Shown in pieces: positions 25,203 to 33,173 of a stretch of DNA of 33,173 bases. Position 1 is the stretch's first letter, and each line of letters starts with the position of its first letter. Origin of the DNA: UBA8108 sp965659285 (GTDB lineage: Bacteria > Planctomycetota > UBA8108); assembly GCA_965659285.1 (NCBI GenBank), contig CBFHWB010000025.1, positions 1 to 33,173 of the forward strand, given 5' to 3'. The position numbers and the translations under genes were made by a program. The notes beneath the pieces were generated by a model. The model was not told the origin of the DNA. It saw only the letters and a list, made by a program, of their open reading frames with translations, and made no database searches.

Positions 25203-26209
25203 CAACAGCCCCGGCGATCCAGCTTGAAGGTATCTCGCTCAGCTACGGCGATGTGGTCGCGGTGGATAACGTGAGCCTGGACGTACCCAGCGGGGAGCTT
25301 CACTGCCTGCTGGGAGCATCCGGCAGCGGAAAGTCATCCCTGTTGAGGGTTATCGCCGGGCTGGAACGACAGGGCGAAGGTACCGTCTCCATCGATGCCG
25401 AGGTGGTTTCGGACGCAGCAGGACATACGGAAACCGAGCTGAGGCCGGTCGGTTTCGTTTTGCAGGATTACGCCTTGTTTCCTCATCTGAACACGCTTGA
25501 AAACGTTCTCTTTGGGATGCCAGACCGGAAAACTTCCGAGGCTCGAATCAAGGCCGAGGCCTTGTTGGACGATGTCGGGCTGGCTGACCGTGCGGGCTCT
25601 ATGCCTCACACGCTCAGCGGCGGAGAGCAACAGCGTGTGGCCCTCGCTCGCGCGATGGCCAGGAGCCCGAAGGTGATGCTGCTGGACGAACCATTCTCCA
25701 GCCTTGATGTTCAACTGCGAGCCGGGGTTCGCGAGACCACGCTGCGAATCCTTCGAGAGGCCGGAGTCGCGACGGTCATGGTCACCCATGATCCCGCGGA
25801 GGCGCTCTCCTGTGGCGACCGTGTCAGCATCCTGCGCGAGGGGAAAATCATCCAGACTGGCAGCCCCGAGGCTATTTATCACCACCCCTGCGGGCAGGAA
25901 GCGGCGGAGACCTTCGGGGTTATCAATCGGCTGGCTGGGCAGAGGAGTGGAGACCGGATGAAGACCTCGCTCGGGGAGGTGGAGGTTGCCGCGCAGGATC
26001 CGAATCACCCCGACACCGTTCTTCTCCGGCCCGAGCAGTTAGCCCTCGTCGAGTCAGAGGATGGGCGCTGCAGGATCGACCGGATTTTTCCGGAGGGTTC
26101 GACAATCCTGTATCTTGTTCGAACAGCTGAAGATGAGCGTCTCTATGTCCGCACGCTGTCAACCGAGACACTGCCGGCGGATTCGCCTGTAGCCGTTCGC
26201 CTGCGTTGA
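25199..26209 (+). CDS. fbpC: Ferric-iron ABC transporter, ATP-binding protein
   Basis: The product has 336 residues with all ATPase motifs: Walker A GASGSGKSS (39-47), Q-loop Gln89 in GFVLQDYALFPH, signature LSGGEQQRVALARA (139-152), Walker B VMLLDEP (159-165) with D-loop SSLD, and switch His197 in VMVTHDPAEA. A C-terminal extension of about 110 residues is the TOBE-like regulatory domain usual in FbpC and other CUT1-type ATPases (GVINRLAGQ, TVLLRPEQLAL). It powers uptake through the fused permease. It overlaps the permease by four bases and its TGA shares one base with the next ATG (TGATG), so all genes here are translated together. Confidence 0.95.
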   Translation: MTTAPAIQLEGISLSYGDVVAVDNVSLDVPSGELHCLLGASGSGKSSLLRVIAGLERQGEGTVSIDAEVVSDAAGHTETELRPVGFVLQDYALFPHLNTLENVLFGMPDRKTSEARIKAEALLDDVGLADRAGSMPHTLSGGEQQRVALARAMARSPKVMLLDEPFSSLDVQLRAGVRETTLRILREAGVATVMVTHDPAEALSCGDRVSILREGKIIQTGSPEAIYHHPCGQEAAETFGVINRLAGQRSGDRMKTSLGEVEVAAQDPNHPDTVLLRPEQLALVESEDGRCRIDRIFPEGSTILYLVRTAEDERLYVRTLSTETLPADSPVAVRLR

Positions 26210-26682
26210 TGCATAATCCGGTCATGATAGAGATTCACGAGATCAAGGCGGCACAAGAAACCTGGGGGAAGGCTGTGGTCGGGGTGGGCGCCGCGTCCTC
26301 CCGAGAAGAAGCTCGGTCCCTGGCGGTCAAGCTCGCCGAGGAGCTCTACGCCATCGATGGGGGAGAGCTCCTGTTCTGTCCTACGAAGGCCTCTGTAAAT
26401 CAGTTCAGGGCGAGCCTGAAGGATGTCGTTTCCTATTTTATCGGGGGCGACCCCGACCATGAAGAGGACTCCGGCTTCGCCCTGGAGCCATGGTCCTCTG
26501 TACGCTTCGAGAACGCAGGGATCATTGAGAGGGAAGATGTCGGGATCGCCATGGGCAACTATTTCTTCGGACGGGCCGATGGCTCGGAGCTCAAGGTGGA
26601 GTATTCCTTCGTCTATGTGCGGGGAGCCTCAGGCTCACTCGAGATCCAGCTTCATCATTCAGCGCTTCCCTACCAGCCCTGA
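26209..26682 (+). CDS. Small cytoplasmic NTF2-like (SnoaL-type) protein
   Basis: The product has 157 residues and no signal peptide. The pattern of N-terminal helices (IHEIKAAQETWGKAVVGVG, AVKLAEELYA) followed by long strands rich in aromatic residues (WSSVRFENAGIIEREDVGIA, ELKVEYSFVYVRG, LEIQLHHSALPY) is that of an NTF2-like cone fold, as in SnoaL or CaMKII-association domains. Close relatives in other bacteria are sometimes labelled phosphoribosyl-AMP cyclohydrolase, but none of that enzyme's zinc-binding Cys motifs is present. ATG 26209 gives a TGATG junction with the ATPase; ATG 26224 is an alternative. Coupling to the iron transporter is notable, but function is unknown. Confidence 0.82.
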   Translation: MHNPVMIEIHEIKAAQETWGKAVVGVGAASSREEARSLAVKLAEELYAIDGGELLFCPTKASVNQFRASLKDVVSYFIGGDPDHEEDSGFALEPWSSVRFENAGIIEREDVGIAMGNYFFGRADGSELKVEYSFVYVRGASGSLEIQLHHSALPYQP

Positions 26683-26695
26683 ACCTGCTGGAGGT

Positions 26696-29095
26696 CTATT
26701 TCCAGGTGTTGTTGGCGACTGGTTTCCCGTTCGTCGTCAGGATCTGGAAATGGTGGAACCCCGTCTTCATTCCTGAGTAGCGCCAGACGACCTTCTTATC
26801 CCTCGTTACCTCGAAGAGCTTTACCTTGTCCCCGCTCGCATGGTAGCTGGTGATCACGGTGTTGCCGTTCGGCAGACGCTGGACTCCGCAGGCGTCGGCA
26901 AACAGTTTCTCTCCGATGTCGTCATTGTCCACGCTCCAGGCAATCTTGCCGTTTCCGTTTACCTCGATGACACGGTTTCCGTTGGTGCAGCCGATGAGGG
27001 TGTTGCCGTTTTCAAGACGTATGGCGGTGAAGGGCCAGTCGCGTTTGGCGCGGCCGCGGTCGTCGGTCGGGAAGGTGCGAACAACCTTGCCGCTGCCCGG
27101 CTCGTATTCTTTCACCGCGAAGTCAAGGAGGTGAGGGGCGATGTAGTTGCCGTTTGGAAGGATGCGAAGCATTCGCGTCTGCATGTGAAAGTTTTTCTTC
27201 TGGCATTGCAGGGGGGTCGTCTTGAGAACCTTTCCGGAGCGGTCGATCACCACGGCGCGTGGTTCCGGCCCCAGTTCACAGACGAGGAACTTATCTCCAG
27301 GCAGCGGCTGTACCGTGCTGGTCTCCTTCTGCTGCCCCTTGTACTCAAAGACAATCTTCTTCGTTTTGCGGTCAAGCTCCACAACTCCTCCGTTGGGGAA
27401 GCCTTTCGTCCTGTAGAGAGCCAGCAAAACATTGCCGCCGGGCAGGACCCAGCCGTCACTGGCCGGGAGGTTGACCTTCCACTCGATGGTTCCATCTTCC
27501 CCGACAATAACCGCCTTGCTGGCGTTGCCGACGCCGAGGAAGGAATGCCGAATCGGGGTCTCGAGGGAAATTGACACCTTCTTTGCAGGGGCCTTTTTCC
27601 TGGAGGGAGCCTTCTTCTTTTTCCTGCTGGGCGCTTTCTTCCCTGCGGCCCTGCCGAAGTATTCAAAGGAGTCGAAGCGAACCAGGGCTGGATCGCCTGC
27701 CCGGGGGTCAGCGGTGTCTTTCATCCAGGTTGTCAACCGCGCGGCCAGCTCGCGCTTCTTCTCGGCGTAGGCCTCAACTGCGGCGATGTTGTTTACCTGG
27801 TGGGGGTCCTTGCTGAGATCGTAGAGCTCCTCGGCCGGGCGCTTCAGGAAACCCAGCTCGAAGAAGGGCTTCATCTCCGGCTTGTTTCTCTGCGACAGGA
27901 TCAGCTCCTTGATCGGGGTGTTGTCGATATCGCCGTAGGGGCCGACAGCCCAGTGGGTCTTCGGGTCGCCGGCTGCCCAGAGGTCCGGTTCGAGGTTCCG
28001 GACATAGAGGTAGTTCTTCGTGCGGATGGCACGGCAGGGGTAGGAGCGGTTTCCGGCTCGGACGTTGGCATGCCTTTCGCGCTCCAGGAACATGGCGTTT
28101 CGCCAGGGAGTCTCGCCGGTGCCTGTGACAAGCGGCAGAAAGCTGCGGCCGGTCATTTTGTCGGGGGTGGGAAGGCCGGCAGCGGCCAGGAAAGCAGGCG
28201 CGAAATCTTCGAAGCTGATGAATTGATCCAGGGACTGGCCGCCCTTGATCTTCCCAGGCCACTGGACGGCCATGGGAACCCGGGTTCCCGCATCGTAGAC
28301 ATTGGCCAGTCCGCGCGGCATCTGCCAGCCGTTGTCGCCAACCATCATCACGAGAGTGTTGGCAAGCTGCCCGCGGCTTTTCAGCAGCTTGAGCAGCTGA
28401 CCGCATTCGTGGTCAAAGCGCTGAACCTCTGCGTAGTAATCAACGATGGTGTTTCGAACGACTGGGTGGTCGGGGACGTAGGGGGGCACCTCCACCTTCG
28501 CGGGGTCAAGTCCTGTGCGGAAATCGTCGCCGCGATTCCAGGGCTGGTGGGGGTCGTGGGAGCCGAACCAGAAACAGAAGGGCTTGCCGGCCGGAACCTT
28601 TTTCAGGAAGGCGGCAAAGCTGGGGTGCTTGGTGCCGGCGGGGTTGACGCTGGAGTTTTTCTTCCCCTTGTAGAACCCCGGCCCCCATCCCTTGATCGTA
28701 TAGCCGGTAACGTAGCCGTTTTTCTTGAGGATCCCGGGGTAGACCGGCAGGTGGGCCGGGAATCGTCCCCAGAGGTTCGCTGCCTCGCCGAGTCGATGCA
28801 TGGCCTGGCCGGTGAGGAGGACCGCGCGCGCGGCTGAGCAGGATGGCACCTGGCAGAAGGTGTAGCGGAAGTGGGCTCCGTTCTCCGCGATCCGGTCGAA
28901 GGTCGGGGTGCTTACGGACTTGTCTCCACAGGCGCTCGCGTGCGGCCAGGCCCAGTTGTCAGCCAGGAGTAGCAGTATATTGGGCTGCGCTTTCCGGGGC
29001 TCCCCGAAAGAGATCGCCGTGCAGAGACAGCTGGCTGCCAGGGCAAGTGCGGCGATCGGTAACAGGGGGCCGCGCAGAGGCGCTGGTTTTTTCAT
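26696..29095 (-). CDS. Secreted sulfatase fused to a C-terminal beta-propeller
   Basis: The product has 799 residues with a signal peptide (PIAALALAASCLCTAISFG). The sulfatase domain (about 37-480) has LLLADNWAWPHASACGD in the metal region and CSAARAVLLTG as the formylglycine site (Cys86), fitting C-x-A-x-R but lacking the Pro-Ser of the common C-x-P-S-R. HDPHQPWNRG and GDNGWQMPRG are further core motifs. A Lys-rich linker (484-506) leads to about 290 residues of short propeller-like repeats with PGGNVLLAL, PLPGDKFLVCELG, LPNGNYIAPH and RLPNGNTVITSYH. The start has AGGAAA upstream. The length is nearly twice that of ordinary sulfatases. Its stop faces the NTF2-like gene stop across 13 bases. 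Confidence 0.9.
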   Translation of the reverse strand: MKKPAPLRGPLLPIAALALAASCLCTAISFGEPRKAQPNILLLLADNWAWPHASACGDKSVSTPTFDRIAENGAHFRYTFCQVPSCSAARAVLLTGQAMHRLGEAANLWGRFPAHLPVYPGILKKNGYVTGYTIKGWGPGFYKGKKNSSVNPAGTKHPSFAAFLKKVPAGKPFCFWFGSHDPHQPWNRGDDFRTGLDPAKVEVPPYVPDHPVVRNTIVDYYAEVQRFDHECGQLLKLLKSRGQLANTLVMMVGDNGWQMPRGLANVYDAGTRVPMAVQWPGKIKGGQSLDQFISFEDFAPAFLAAAGLPTPDKMTGRSFLPLVTGTGETPWRNAMFLERERHANVRAGNRSYPCRAIRTKNYLYVRNLEPDLWAAGDPKTHWAVGPYGDIDNTPIKELILSQRNKPEMKPFFELGFLKRPAEELYDLSKDPHQVNNIAAVEAYAEKKRELAARLTTWMKDTADPRAGDPALVRFDSFEYFGRAAGKKAPSRKKKKAPSRKKAPAKKVSISLETPIRHSFLGVGNASKAVIVGEDGTIEWKVNLPASDGWVLPGGNVLLALYRTKGFPNGGVVELDRKTKKIVFEYKGQQKETSTVQPLPGDKFLVCELGPEPRAVVIDRSGKVLKTTPLQCQKKNFHMQTRMLRILPNGNYIAPHLLDFAVKEYEPGSGKVVRTFPTDDRGRAKRDWPFTAIRLENGNTLIGCTNGNRVIEVNGNGKIAWSVDNDDIGEKLFADACGVQRLPNGNTVITSYHASGDKVKLFEVTRDKKVVWRYSGMKTGFHHFQILTTNGKPVANNTWK
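27578..27646 (-). repeat. Lys/Ala/Pro/Ser tandem linker repeat
   Basis: Codes for 23 residues joining sulfatase and propeller. The eight-residue unit KKAPSRKK occurs twice, with a partial third copy (APAKK). Such histone-H1-like segments are flexible and strongly basic. Confidence 0.75.
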
Positions 29096-29321
29096 GGTTG
29101 GTTTCCTGGTGAGAGAGGGAATGACTGCCGGGTTTACAGTATAGCTGCAAGAGCGCTTCTCCAGATGAGAAATGAGTTCCAGGGAATAGTCGAGTTGTTG
29201 GAAAAAAAGGCTCCAAGTAAGGAGGCATCTTCATGACAATGTTCCCTGTCCCGGCGGGATTCGATGTCGTCGGACTTGTTCCTGAGGCGATTACGATCGA
29301 TAGAGCAAAGGACTGCGCCTG

Positions 29322-30671
29322 ATGCTTCACCCAAGAGCCCTCCTGACGGTTTTTCTTTTCCTCTTTCTCCTCGGCGGCCCGCAGGCGCGGGCGAGCTACA
29401 CCGTGGTGGTTTCGAAACAGACCAACGCCATGGCCGGCTGGGGGCAGGTTGTGAAAACCCTTGTCGAGAAGCACAACGCGGTCCTGTTTGTTTTTGACAA
29501 GTCGGTCACCGAGTCGCTGGCCGACTTGCGAAAGCATTTTCCACGCTACACCTGTTTTGTCGCTACCTCGAAAGAGGCCACGGGCGCCTTTGTCGCCGAG
29601 GTTCATCGCCTGACACGAAAGCTCGATGAGGATCCGTACACCGACACGCTCTGGGGGATCCTGACGGGCTACGATGCGAAAAATGCCCTGGCCATCGCGC
29701 AGCACCAGACGCCCCTTACCGTTCGGAAGGTGGCATCCGGAACAGAGCTCGCCCTCGAGTGCTGTGTCGAGGGTCTCTGGTATGACGAACTGGTCAAGAA
29801 CAAGATGGTACGCAAGAAACCTGGAGGTGTCGCCGAGCAGCTTCGCGGACCTGACGATACGACCGAGGTTCTCGTCGACACGCTCAACCGTTACAAGACC
29901 GACCTCTTCGTTACCTCGGGGCACGCCACCGAGCGTGATTGGATGATCGGCTTTCGCTATCGAAACGGCTTCTTCAAGTCAAAGGGCGGCCAGATCTTTG
30001 GTGAGGACACGAGCAAGCGACGCATCGAGATCGACTCGCCAAACCCCAAGGTCTACCTGCCGATTGGTAACTGCCTGATGGGCAACATCAACGGACCGGA
30101 TGCGATGGCGCTGGCCTGGATGAACGACGCCGGTGTGAAGCAGATGCTTGGCTATACCAAGCCGACCTGGTTTGGCTACGGCGGCTGGGGGGTGCTCGAC
30201 TATTTCATTGAGCAGCCGAGCCGCTACACCCTGACCGAGGCCTTCTTCGCCAACCATCACGCTCTGGTTCAACGCCTGGGCGTGTCGACGACCAGCAAGG
30301 GGGACAAGCGAGGGCTGGCGTTTGATCGCGATGTTGTCGCCTTCTATGGCGATCCGGCCTGGTCCGCCAGGATGGCTCCCGGCAAGCTGGCCTACGGGCA
30401 GAAGCTCTCTTTCCGTGACGGGGTCTATACTCTTGAGATCGAGCCGAAGCAGGGCGCGAAGAGCTTTGACACGGTGAACTCCAACGGTTCGCAGCGCGGA
30501 GGCCGTCCCTTTGTGGCCTTCCTCGGCCACCGGGTTCAGGATGTCAAACTGCTGGAGGGGAAGAGCCTGTCCCCTGTGATCGCGGATGATTTCGTATTGG
30601 TCCCCCGCCCGGCGAAATGCGATCCGGGAAGGGCTTACAGGGTTGTCTTCCGTGCGGCGAGGGTTCGATGA
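29322..30671 (+). CDS. Exported caspase-fold (gingipain/C25-like) cysteine peptidase candidate
   Basis: The product has 449 residues with a signal peptide (LLTVFLFLFLLGGPQARA). The layout follows clan CD C25-type proteins: an N-terminal subdomain ending in DPYTDTLWGILTGYDA, a strand ending in the His motif LFVTSGHATERDW (His201), a strand ending in PIGNCLMGN (Cys251), then ALAWMNDAGVKQMLGY and FYGDPAW, which resembles the FGDP phrase near the end of gingipain catalytic domains. His201 and Cys251 would be the catalytic pair. No prodomain-like or C-terminal secretion domain is seen. The assignment rests on motif order, not on overall identity. Its stop overlaps the start of the PSCyt1/PSD1 gene as ATGA, so it belongs to that operon. 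The 226-base region upstream shows no convincing promoter. Confidence 0.72.
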   Translation: MLHPRALLTVFLFLFLLGGPQARASYTVVVSKQTNAMAGWGQVVKTLVEKHNAVLFVFDKSVTESLADLRKHFPRYTCFVATSKEATGAFVAEVHRLTRKLDEDPYTDTLWGILTGYDAKNALAIAQHQTPLTVRKVASGTELALECCVEGLWYDELVKNKMVRKKPGGVAEQLRGPDDTTEVLVDTLNRYKTDLFVTSGHATERDWMIGFRYRNGFFKSKGGQIFGEDTSKRRIEIDSPNPKVYLPIGNCLMGNINGPDAMALAWMNDAGVKQMLGYTKPTWFGYGGWGVLDYFIEQPSRYTLTEAFFANHHALVQRLGVSTTSKGDKRGLAFDRDVVAFYGDPAWSARMAPGKLAYGQKLSFRDGVYTLEIEPKQGAKSFDTVNSNGSQRGGRPFVAFLGHRVQDVKLLEGKSLSPVIADDFVLVPRPAKCDPGRAYRVVFRAARVR

Positions 30672-32884
30672 CAGTTGAGGCAGTTTCCGCCTTCCGCTTC
30701 CGCATTCCCGCCACCCTGATTCTGCTCATGTTGTACCAGGGTTCGGTCCGGGGGGATGTGGATTACAACAGGGACGTTCTTCCGATCCTTTCCAGCAGGT
30801 GCTTCGCCTGTCATGGAGTCGATGAGAAGCAGCGCAAGGCGAAGCTCCGGCTCGATATTAAGGAGAGCGCCTTCGCCGAGCGAGATGGAGTGCGCGCGAT
30901 TGTTCCAGGGAAACCGGGAGAGAGCGCGCTGGTCAGCCGGATCTTTTCAGCGGAAAAGGATGAGGTCATGCCTCCGCCCGGCAAGGGGCGGGCTCTCAGC
31001 GAAGCTGAAAAAACAGTCCTCAAGAATTGGGTCGCCCAGGGGGCGGTCTATCGAGAGCATTGGGCCTTCAGGAAGCCCGTGAGGCCGGGGCCGCCGAAGG
31101 CGACCGGCTGGGCGGCTAACGAGGTGGATCGCTTTATCCTTGCGGGTCTCGATGAGAGGGGGCTCTAACCGCAGGAACCCGCATCGAAGGAAGAACTGTT
31201 GCGGAGGGCTACCCTTGACCTGACCGGGCTGCCGCCGACCCTGGAAGAGCTGGAGGTCTTTCTTTCTGACAAGACACCACAGGCGTATACGAAGGCGGTT
31301 GATGGCCTGCTGGCTTCTCCGCGTTTCGGGGAGCGCCTGGCCGCCTGGTGGCTTGACGGGGCGCGCTATGGCGACAGCCATGGTTATGACAATGATCTCG
31401 AGAACAGCCAGTGGCCCTGGCGAGACTGGGTGATCCGGTCGTTCAACGCCAACAAGCCCTTCGATGAGTTCACCATCGAGCAACTCGCCGGGGATCTGCT
31501 CGACAAGCCGACGAACGACCAGCTCATTGCCACGGGCTTCAATCGGAACCACCGCATCAACACCGAGGGAGGCGCGATCGACGAAGAGTGGCGAACCGAG
31601 TACGTGATCGACCGGGTCGAGACCATGGGGATGGTCTGGATGGGCCTGAGCCTGGGCTGCGCCCGCTGTCATGAACACAAATACGATCCCCTGAGCCAGG
31701 AAGAGTTCTACCAGCTCTTTGCCTTCTTCAACAACCTGGAGGAGAAGGGCTTCATCAACAACCTGCGGGGAAGCGCTGAGCCCCGGGTGGCCTACAAGGC
31801 CAACCCCAAGGTGCAGGTCATGGTCATGAGAGAAAAGGAAAAGCGCCGTGTTACCAGGGTCCTCGCGGGAGGGCAGTATGACGCGCCCGGCAAGGAGGTC
31901 CAGGCCGGGCTGCCCGCCTTCCTGCCGCCTCTTCCGGCAGGGGAGAAAATGGGGCGCCTTGGATTGGCGCGCTGGCTGGTTAACGGTGATCATCCTCTCA
32001 CCGCGCGGGTCGTGGTGAACAGGATCTGGGAGCAGCTCTTCGGCTCCGGGATCGTCAAGAGTGTCGAGAACCTTGGGGTCCAGGCGGAATGGCCTAGTCA
32101 CCCGGAACTGCTTGACTGGCTGGCGGTTGATTTTGTCGAGAGTGGCTGGAACCTGAAGGCGTTCATTCGGAAGCTGGTCCTGAGCGCGACCTATCGCCAG
32201 AGTCATGTCGTAGATGCGAAGAGACTGCGGCTGGATCCTGAGAACCGCCTCCTGTCCCGGGGTCCTAGGCTCCGCCTGCAGGCCGAGATGGTGCGGGACC
32301 AGGCCCTGGCTCTCTCCGGACTCCTGGTCGAGCGGGTCGGAGGTCCAAGCGTCAAGCCCTACCAGCCCGCCGGTCTCTGGGAGGAGGTTGAGAAGCGGGG
32401 TAAGTTCAAGCGCGGCAATGGCCATGATCTCTACCGCCGGAGCCTCTATACCAATATTCGCAGAACCGTGGCGCCGCCGAGCATGCTCCTGTTTGACATG
32501 CCGAGCCGCGAGGTCTGCACGGTTCAGCGCGCCCGCACCAACACGCCCCTGCAGGCCCTCGCCCTGCTGAACGAGGTGACCTATGTCGAGGCGGCGAAGA
32601 AATTCGCCGAAAGGATGATGGGACAGGGCGCCGACCCGGGGGAGCGGATCGCCTGGGGGTTCCGAAGCGCCACCCAGCGAGCTCCCGATGAAGAAGAGCT
32701 TCGGGTCCTGCTGGCGGGATACGGGCGGCGTCTCGAGCGATTCAAGGCGTCGCCGCAGAGCGCCGCGAAGCTGCTGCGCCGGGGGGAGGCGAAGGTCTCT
32801 GAAAAGATCAGCCCGGTCGAGCTCGCGGCCATGACGACGGTGGCCGGGGTTCTTCTCAACCTTGATGAGGTGATCAACAAATGA
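30668..32884 (+). pseudogene. PSCyt1-PSCyt2-PSD1 gene interrupted by one in-frame TAA
   Basis: A single frame of 739 codons codes for a second planctomycete cytochrome protein, but codon 167 (31166-31168) is TAA. Before it lie a signal peptide (FRIPATLILLMLYQGSVRG), PSCyt1 with CFACHG (Cys45-His49) and the first part of PSCyt2. After it the frame is open to 32884 with RRATLDLTGLPPT, CARCHEHKYDP and a full PSD1 domain (VVVNRIWEQLFGSG, HPELLDWLAVDF, RRSLYTNIRR). Against the intact gene at 16562-19357 the flanks align without gaps and the stop falls on a Glu codon, so one G-to-T change would explain it. Read-through or a base-calling error are alternatives. No good internal start follows the stop. 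The linker before PSD1 is about 107 residues shorter than in the intact copy. ATGA overlaps join it to both neighbours. Confidence 0.8.
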
Positions 32885-33173
32885 GCCGGGGAGAAAAGCT
32901 GCGAATTTCTGAAGCGGAGAAAACGACGCTCCAACGCAGGGCCTTTCTGAAGGCCTCGGCGCATGGCTTCGGCGCCGCCGCCCTGGGCTCCCTGTTGGCG
33001 GGGGAGGCTCTTGGCGCTGACTCGATTCTCGACAAGCCGCACCACCAGCCCAAGGCCAAGCGGGTGATCTACCTGTTCCAGTCCGGCGGCCCCTCGCAGC
33101 TTGATCTCTTCGACCCGAAGCCGGGCCTTGAGAAGCTCGCCGGCAAGCAGTTGCCAGATTCGATTCGCGGAAG
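32881..33173 (+). CDS. DUF1501 protein, N-terminal part (cut by window end)
   Basis: The 97 visible residues start with a twin-arginine signal (LQRRAFLKASAHGFGAAALG, arginines 19-20) and enter the DUF1501 domain with KRVIYLFQSGGPSQLDLFDP. The ATG overlaps the stop of the PSCyt1/PSD1 gene (ATGA). This is the third DUF1501 gene of the window and repeats the PSD1-then-DUF1501 pairing seen on the minus strand. The remaining roughly 370-400 residues lie beyond the window. Confidence 0.9.
   Translation, partial: MSRGEKLRISEAEKTTLQRRAFLKASAHGFGAAALGSLLAGEALGADSILDKPHHQPKAKRVIYLFQSGGPSQLDLFDPKPGLEKLAGKQLPDSIRG

Noticed and set aside
26209..26682. Phosphoribosyl-AMP cyclohydrolase (HisI)
   Set aside because: The protein lacks the Cys/His metal motifs of HisI and has NTF2-like strand and helix patterns.
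27800..28837. Plus-strand open frame of 345 codons opposite the sulfatase-propeller gene
   Set aside because: Antisense shadow; the minus strand carries the complete sulfatase motifs.
30947..32425. Long minus-strand open frame (492 codons) opposite the PSCyt1/PSD1 gene
   Set aside because: It mirrors the coding strand in a high-G+C gene, has no recognisable domain, and the plus-strand frame has all family motifs.
31199..32884. Independent gene starting at TTG 31199
   Set aside because: It is in frame with the upstream PSCyt1 part, has no Shine-Dalgarno, and would start in the middle of the PSCyt2 domain; one interrupted gene explains it better.

Overview
This 33-kb window has the protein repertoire of a high-G+C member of the PVC superphylum (Planctomycetes/Verrucomicrobia type). 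The evidence is the mix of families: three DUF1501 proteins, two planctomycete-type cytochrome proteins (PSCyt1/PSCyt2/PSD1), a PVC-type HEAT plus CxxCH cytochrome, several PQQ-like beta-propellers, a DUF1080 protein, a sialate O-acetylesterase and two sulfatases. Nearly every product has a Sec or Tat signal peptide, so this is an exported-protein, polymer-degradation type region. I see no tRNA, rRNA, CRISPR array, insertion sequence or phage gene, and no gene-free stretch longer than 300 bases.

Layout. (1) 1-1746: the tail of an rlmB-like rRNA methyltransferase runs into a second, convergent SpoU-family methyltransferase, followed by a DUF1080 gene. (2) 1970-4667: a leucine-rich-repeat protein and a sialate O-acetylesterase share a duplicated C-terminal domain that aligns with the beta domain of the von Hippel-Lindau protein. 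(3) 4774-13555, plus strand: DUF1501, PQQ-like propeller, PVC-type cytochrome/HEAT protein, and a very large secreted fusion of a degenerate methyltransferase fold with two propellers. A sigma70-like promoter precedes this set. (4) 20664-13559, minus strand: sulfatase, PSCyt1/PSD1, DUF1501 and two exported proteins of unknown family, tightly packed with ATGA overlaps. (5) 20934-22337: a PQQ-like propeller with an Arg/Gly-rich insertion, divergent from the sulfatase operon across a region with two adjacent dyads. (6) 22484-26682: a ferric-iron ABC transporter (binding protein, fused permease, ATPase) plus a coupled small NTF2-like protein, with a clear promoter and an operator-like dyad at the expected transcription start. 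(7) 29095-26696, minus strand: a sulfatase fused through a Lys-rich linker to a propeller. (8) 29322-33173: a caspase-fold (gingipain/C25-like) exported protein overlaps a PSCyt1/PSD1 gene broken by a single in-frame TAA, followed by a DUF1501 gene cut by the window end.

How the genes may work together. Sulfatases, the esterase and the DUF1080 protein would act on sulfated or acetylated glycans outside the cytoplasm. PSCyt1/PSD1 and DUF1501 recur as an adjacent pair; their biochemical role is not established. The iron transporter fits the high haem-protein load of such a cell, but that link is inference. The most unusual items are the paired VHL-like domains, the C25-like gene coupled to a PSCyt1/DUF1501 pair, the two low-complexity basic segments placed in or next to propellers, and the nonsense-interrupted PSCyt1 gene.
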